64,000 nucleotides of DNA from CAYMAX01 sp964388595 (GTDB lineage: Bacteria; Bacteroidota; Bacteroidia; Bacteroidales; UBA932). Made by a program: the position numbers and the translations under genes. The stretch is from contig CAYMAX010000002.1 in the NCBI GenBank assembly GCA_964388595.1, positions 18,694 through 82,693 on the forward strand, in the 5' to 3' direction. How positions within the stretch are numbered: the first letter of the stretch is position 1; each line of letters starts with the position of its first letter. Shown piece by piece: positions 60,814-64,000 of this stretch. The notes below the pieces were generated by a model, which ran no database searches, was not told the origin of the DNA, and saw only the letters and a list, made by a program, of their open reading frames with translations.

Positions 60814-61773
60814 ATGAAACGATTACTTCTCATCTCTCTCCTTCTGACAGTATCTTTATCATCCGAAGCCTCCGATACGCTACGGGTGATGTTTTGGAAT
60901 GTGGAAAATTATTTCGACACCAGAGATGACCCCAATACTATGGATGAAGCATTTACTCCTGAAGGAGAAAACAGATGGACGGCAAGAAGAATGAATGCCA
61001 AACGCAATGCGATAGCCAAGGTAATAATCTCCACTAAATCTGTACTGAATGATTACCCGATGTTAGTGGGGCTGGCTGAAGTGGAGAATCGGTGGGTATT
61101 GTCACAGTTGGTCAGCCAGACAACCCTTTCCAAGCTCGGATATGATGTGATTCACCGAGATTCTCCCGACAGCAGGGGGATCGATGTCGCATTGATATTC
61201 AGAAAAGATCTGTTCGAGCCCATAAAAGTCCGCTCTATTCGCGTTCCAATGCCTGAAGCAGGGCATACGACCCGTGATATTCTTTATGTAAAAGGGATAG
61301 TGATGTCTTCCAGCGACACACTTCACCTGTATGTCAACCACTGGCCCTCAAAAATTGGCGGAGAGAAAGCCTCTCTACCATCGAGAATGTCGGCAGCCAA
61401 CACCCTTCGCAGAGACATCGATTCTCTGATAATATTCACTCAGAGTATTCCCAAAATAACAATTATGGGAGATTTCAATGATACACCCGACTCAAAACCT
61501 ATCTCGGTACTTCTTGGCGACCATCTTTTCAATCTCGCCACTCCACTTCACGAAAAAGGAGAAGGGAGCCTCAAGTATCAGGGGTTGTGGGAAGCGATAG
61601 ATCAATTCATCGTTTCTTCACCTTTGAAAGATGGGGAGATGATGATATTTTCGCCAGATTTTCTTCTCGAAGAAGATAAAACTTTCAACGGGAAAAAGCC
61701 CAAAAGGACATATTACGGCCCTATGTACAGAGGAGGGATAAGCGACCATCTTCCGATATTGTTTAAGCAATAA
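60814..61773 (+). CDS. Secreted endonuclease/exonuclease/phosphatase-fold protein
   Basis: 319 residues with a short signal peptide (cleavage near SSEAS). DTLRVMFWNVENYFDTRDDP starts the EEP fold, with LVGLAEVENRWVLSQL and the C-terminal catalytic residues in IMGDFNDTPDSKPI and GGISDHLPILFK. This fold covers DNases, phosphodiesterases and sphingomyelinases. Export suggests scavenging of nucleic acids or phosphate esters, but the substrate is unknown. Confidence 0.85.
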   Translation: MKRLLLISLLLTVSLSSEASDTLRVMFWNVENYFDTRDDPNTMDEAFTPEGENRWTARRMNAKRNAIAKVIISTKSVLNDYPMLVGLAEVENRWVLSQLVSQTTLSKLGYDVIHRDSPDSRGIDVALIFRKDLFEPIKVRSIRVPMPEAGHTTRDILYVKGIVMSSSDTLHLYVNHWPSKIGGEKASLPSRMSAANTLRRDIDSLIIFTQSIPKITIMGDFNDTPDSKPISVLLGDHLFNLATPLHEKGEGSLKYQGLWEAIDQFIVSSPLKDGEMMIFSPDFLLEEDKTFNGKKPKRTYYGPMYRGGISDHLPILFKQ

Positions 61774-61777
61774 TTGT

Positions 61778-61785
61778 TACCTTTG
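61778..61785 (+). promoter_or_regulatory. -7 element of thyA-folA
   Basis: TACCTTTG matches TAnnTTTG and ends only 5 bases before the thyA start codon, so the transcript may be nearly leaderless. Confidence 0.45.
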
Positions 61786-61790
61786 TAGAC

Positions 61791-62585
61791 ATGAAACAGT
61801 ATTTAGACCTGCTCAATCATATCAAAAACAATGGCGTTGAAAAGCAGGACCGCACAGGCACTGGCACCAAGTCAGTGTTTGGATATCAAATGAGGTTCGA
61901 TCTCAATGCCGGATTTCCCCTTCTCACCACCAAGAAAGTTCATCTTAAATCTATTATCTACGAACTTCTCTGGTTTATCAAAGGAGATACCAATGTCAAG
62001 TATCTTCAGGACCATGGTGTCACTATCTGGGATGAATGGGCCGACGAACAAGGGGAGCTCGGACCTGTCTATGGCCATCAATGGCGTTCCTGGCCTACTC
62101 CCGATGGAGGCACTATAGACCAATTGTCCAACGTACTGCGTTCTCTGAAAGAGAACCCTGACTCACGCAGACACATTGTCTCGGCCTGGAATCCTGCAGA
62201 AGTCGACAAAATGGCCCTCCCCCCATGCCACTTGCTGTTTCAATTTTACGTTGCCGACCATAAACTTTCCTGCCAGCTTTATCAGCGCAGTGCAGACGTT
62301 TTTCTCGGAGTACCTTTCAATATCGCATCGTATGCACTTCTCACTATGATGGTAGCCCAGGAATGTGGTTATAAACTTGGAGACTTTGTGCACACTCTCG
62401 GAGATGCTCATATCTATCTCAATCATTTGCAGCAGGTAGATATTCAGTTATCACATACTCCACGTCCATTGCCGAAAATGATTTTAAACCCCGAGCGTAA
62501 AAGTATTTTTGATTTTGTCTATGAAGACTTCACCCTGGAGGGATATGATTCATATCCCCCTATTAAAGCACCTATAGCTGTATGA
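61791..62585 (+). CDS. thyA: Thymidylate synthase ThyA
   Basis: 264 residues, the standard length. RTGTGTKSVFGYQMRFDL, GDTNVKYLQDHGVTIWDEWA and the catalytic cysteine in LPPCHLLFQFYVADHKLSC are conserved, with QRSADVFLGVPFNIASYALL near the end. It methylates dUMP with methylene-tetrahydrofolate, giving dihydrofolate that DHFR recycles. The last 4 bases overlap folA. Confidence 0.96.
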   Translation: MKQYLDLLNHIKNNGVEKQDRTGTGTKSVFGYQMRFDLNAGFPLLTTKKVHLKSIIYELLWFIKGDTNVKYLQDHGVTIWDEWADEQGELGPVYGHQWRSWPTPDGGTIDQLSNVLRSLKENPDSRRHIVSAWNPAEVDKMALPPCHLLFQFYVADHKLSCQLYQRSADVFLGVPFNIASYALLTMMVAQECGYKLGDFVHTLGDAHIYLNHLQQVDIQLSHTPRPLPKMILNPERKSIFDFVYEDFTLEGYDSYPPIKAPIAV

Positions 62586-63076
62586 TATCAATTATCGTGG
62601 CCATTGCCAATAACTATGCCATTGGTAAAGACAACAAACTCCTCTGGCACCTTTCAGAAGATTTGAAATATTTTAAAAGGACGACATCGGGTCACCCTGT
62701 CGTAATGGGTTACAATACATTCTTGTCAGTGGGAGGGAAGCCTTTTCCAAATCGTAGAAATATTGTTGTAAATAATGCCATGCCGGCAGGCATGAGAGAT
62801 GGGTATGAAATGTTCTCCACTCTTGATGCAGCGTTGGAGAGCGCACAGAGAGATGGTGAGGAGGCTTTTGTCATAGGTGGTGGTATGATGTATCGCACCT
62901 CTATGCCCATGGCAAAAAGGCTCTATATCACACACGTCGATGTATCTATAGAAGATGCCGATACATTTTTTCCCAAGATAGAGCTCGATGTGTGGAAAGA
63001 AATTTCGAGATCTGAAGAGATGTACGACGAAAAGACAGGGTACAAATTTCATTTTTCAATATATGAAAGAAAATAG
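62582..63076 (+). CDS. folA: Dihydrofolate reductase FolA
   Basis: 164 residues. IISIIVAIANNYAIGKDNKLL starts the fold (ISIIVAIANNYAIGKDNK), followed by WHLSEDLKYFKRTTSGHPVV and MGYNTFLSVGGKPFPNRRN with the NADPH-binding segment EEAFVIGGGMMYRTSM. It regenerates tetrahydrofolate after thyA, which overlaps it by 4 bases. Its stop overlaps the transporter start by 14 bases. Confidence 0.95.
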   Translation: MISIIVAIANNYAIGKDNKLLWHLSEDLKYFKRTTSGHPVVMGYNTFLSVGGKPFPNRRNIVVNNAMPAGMRDGYEMFSTLDAALESAQRDGEEAFVIGGGMMYRTSMPMAKRLYITHVDVSIEDADTFFPKIELDVWKEISRSEEMYDEKTGYKFHFSIYERK

Positions 63077-64000
63077 AGGAAATTTCGGGAGCATGTTTGG
63101 TGCCCTCGTGGCCATGGCAGGTTCTGCAGTAGGTCTTGGCAATTTATGGAGATTTCCCTATTTGGTGGGGACCAATGGCGGAGCAGCATTTATTATCATT
63201 TACCTCCTTTTTGTCTTCATTCTCTGTGTCCCCATTATGGTGGCAGAATTTGTAATAGGAAGACGCAGCCAATCCAACGTCTTCGGAGCCTTTAAAATAT
63301 TGGCACCCGGCTCGAAATGGGGCATTACGGGAATTATCGCGATGGTAGCTTCCATATCCATTCTCTCTTTCTACAGCGTAGTGGGGGGATGGACCATCGA
63401 TTATCTGGTGAGAGCTATCTCTTTTCATCTGTATCCCGCAGCAGGAGAAAGCTACGAAACAGCATTTCATTCGATGGTAAGTGCTCCGGTCCAGCCTTTG
63501 ATTTTCACTCTTATCTTTCTGTTAGTCACAGGAGCGATAGTATTGGGAGGGGTCAAAAAAGGGATTGAAAAGTATACTAAGATTATGATGCCATTGCTGT
63601 TTGTCATGGTCATAATCATTGCTATCAGGTCTATATCGCTGCCCAACTCCTCAGCAGGTATATCTTTTCTCTTCAAGCCTGATTTTTCGCAGGTTAACTC
63701 TGACACTTTTCTCAACGCACTTGGACAGGCTTTCTTCTCCCTCTCTTTGGGATGTGGCACCATATTGACTTATGGTTCATACGTGCAGAAAAACGAAAGT
63801 ATTCTGAAAATATCATCACTTACAGCCCTGTCAGACACTATGTTTGCCATCATTGCCGGTCTTGCCATCATGCCGGCTGTGTTCTCTTTCGGGATCTCTC
63901 CGAGCGAAGGTCCCGGGCTGGTATTTATTATCTTACCACAGATATTCCATCAAATCACAGGCGGAGACATCGTTGCGATTCTCTTCTTTTTAATTTTATT
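63063..64000 (+). CDS. Sodium-dependent (SNF/NSS-family) transporter, 3' end outside the window
   Basis: 312 residues are visible before the right edge. MKENRGNFGSMFGALVAMAG continues with SAVGLGNLWRFPYLVGTNGG, the sodium- and substrate-binding first helix of the neurotransmitter:sodium symporter fold, and VGGWTIDYL and FSLSLGCGTILTYGSYV follow. About eight membrane helices are visible. Members carry amino acids such as tryptophan or tyrosine with sodium; substrate unknown. It begins inside folA (14-base overlap), so it is likely read from the thyA promoter. Confidence 0.9.
   Translation, partial: MKENRGNFGSMFGALVAMAGSAVGLGNLWRFPYLVGTNGGAAFIIIYLLFVFILCVPIMVAEFVIGRRSQSNVFGAFKILAPGSKWGITGIIAMVASISILSFYSVVGGWTIDYLVRAISFHLYPAAGESYETAFHSMVSAPVQPLIFTLIFLLVTGAIVLGGVKKGIEKYTKIMMPLLFVMVIIIAIRSISLPNSSAGISFLFKPDFSQVNSDTFLNALGQAFFSLSLGCGTILTYGSYVQKNESILKISSLTALSDTMFAIIAGLAIMPAVFSFGISPSEGPGLVFIILPQIFHQITGGDIVAILFFLIL

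Noticed and set aside
1..64000. CRISPR arrays, insertion sequences, prophage or rRNA genes
   Set aside because: No regularly spaced repeats, transposase, integrase or phage structural genes and no rRNA-like segments were seen.

Overview
The window comes from a Bacteroidota chromosome, most likely order Bacteroidales. The evidence is the fused SecDF, the DUF2723 and SPOR/PD40 envelope proteins, BACON domains, a tryptophanase very close to the Porphyromonas type, and the phylum's promoter architecture (-33 TTTG and -7 TAnnTTTG, with A-rich leaders instead of strong Shine-Dalgarno sites). Genus cannot be fixed from the sequence. Coding density is very high: about 55 protein genes, two tRNAs, no rRNA, no insertion sequence, no CRISPR array and no prophage.

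Layout. 0-11.4 kb: a SUI1/eIF1-like factor (cut by the left edge), a giant DUF2723 membrane protein, tryptophanase coupled to a LuxE-like acyl-protein synthetase, SecDF, and a PD40/SPOR envelope protein. 11.4-15.7 kb: a small degenerate pocket between tRNA-Ser(GCT) and tRNA-Pro(TGG), holding a 5'-truncated flavodoxin, a secreted WG-repeat-like protein and a hybrid histidine kinase broken by one frameshift. 15.7-24 kb: an M64-like secreted peptidase, glycyl-tRNA synthetase, DsbD, folK with a sufS-sufE-DUF59 group, and ruvA. 24-28 kb: gcvH, threonine aldolase, acyl-CoA ligase and GNAT acetyltransferase in one unit. 28-33 kb: yccF, mnmG, ybeY, a TonB-like protein and hflX. 33-42 kb: frdAB without a membrane subunit, and a divergent xanthine-dehydrogenase pair continuing into an unknown exported protein and a glycosyltransferase. 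43-47 kb: ruvB leading an FkbM/GT4/flippase surface-glycan operon. 47-57 kb: mfd, coaX, an outer-membrane protein, a TPR protein, lptC and a PpiD/SurA-like isomerase. 57-64 kb: ychF, a Cthe_2159-like lipoprotein, a PAS protein, a nuclease/phosphatase-fold protein, thyA-folA and a sodium-dependent transporter cut by the right edge.

Two signals outside the gene list stand out. A perfect parS-type palindrome (GTTCCACGTGGAAC) lies inside mnmG, and a one-mismatch copy abuts the mnmG stop codon. About 18 kb away, the only long gene-free stretch (47443-47802, about 80% A+T) holds six copies of TTATNAACA, one position away from the DnaA-box consensus, at the point where transcription diverges. Together they suggest an origin-proximal region, which is inference only. 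Several divergent gene pairs also share face-to-face -7 elements that form near-palindromes, best at sufS/ruvA.
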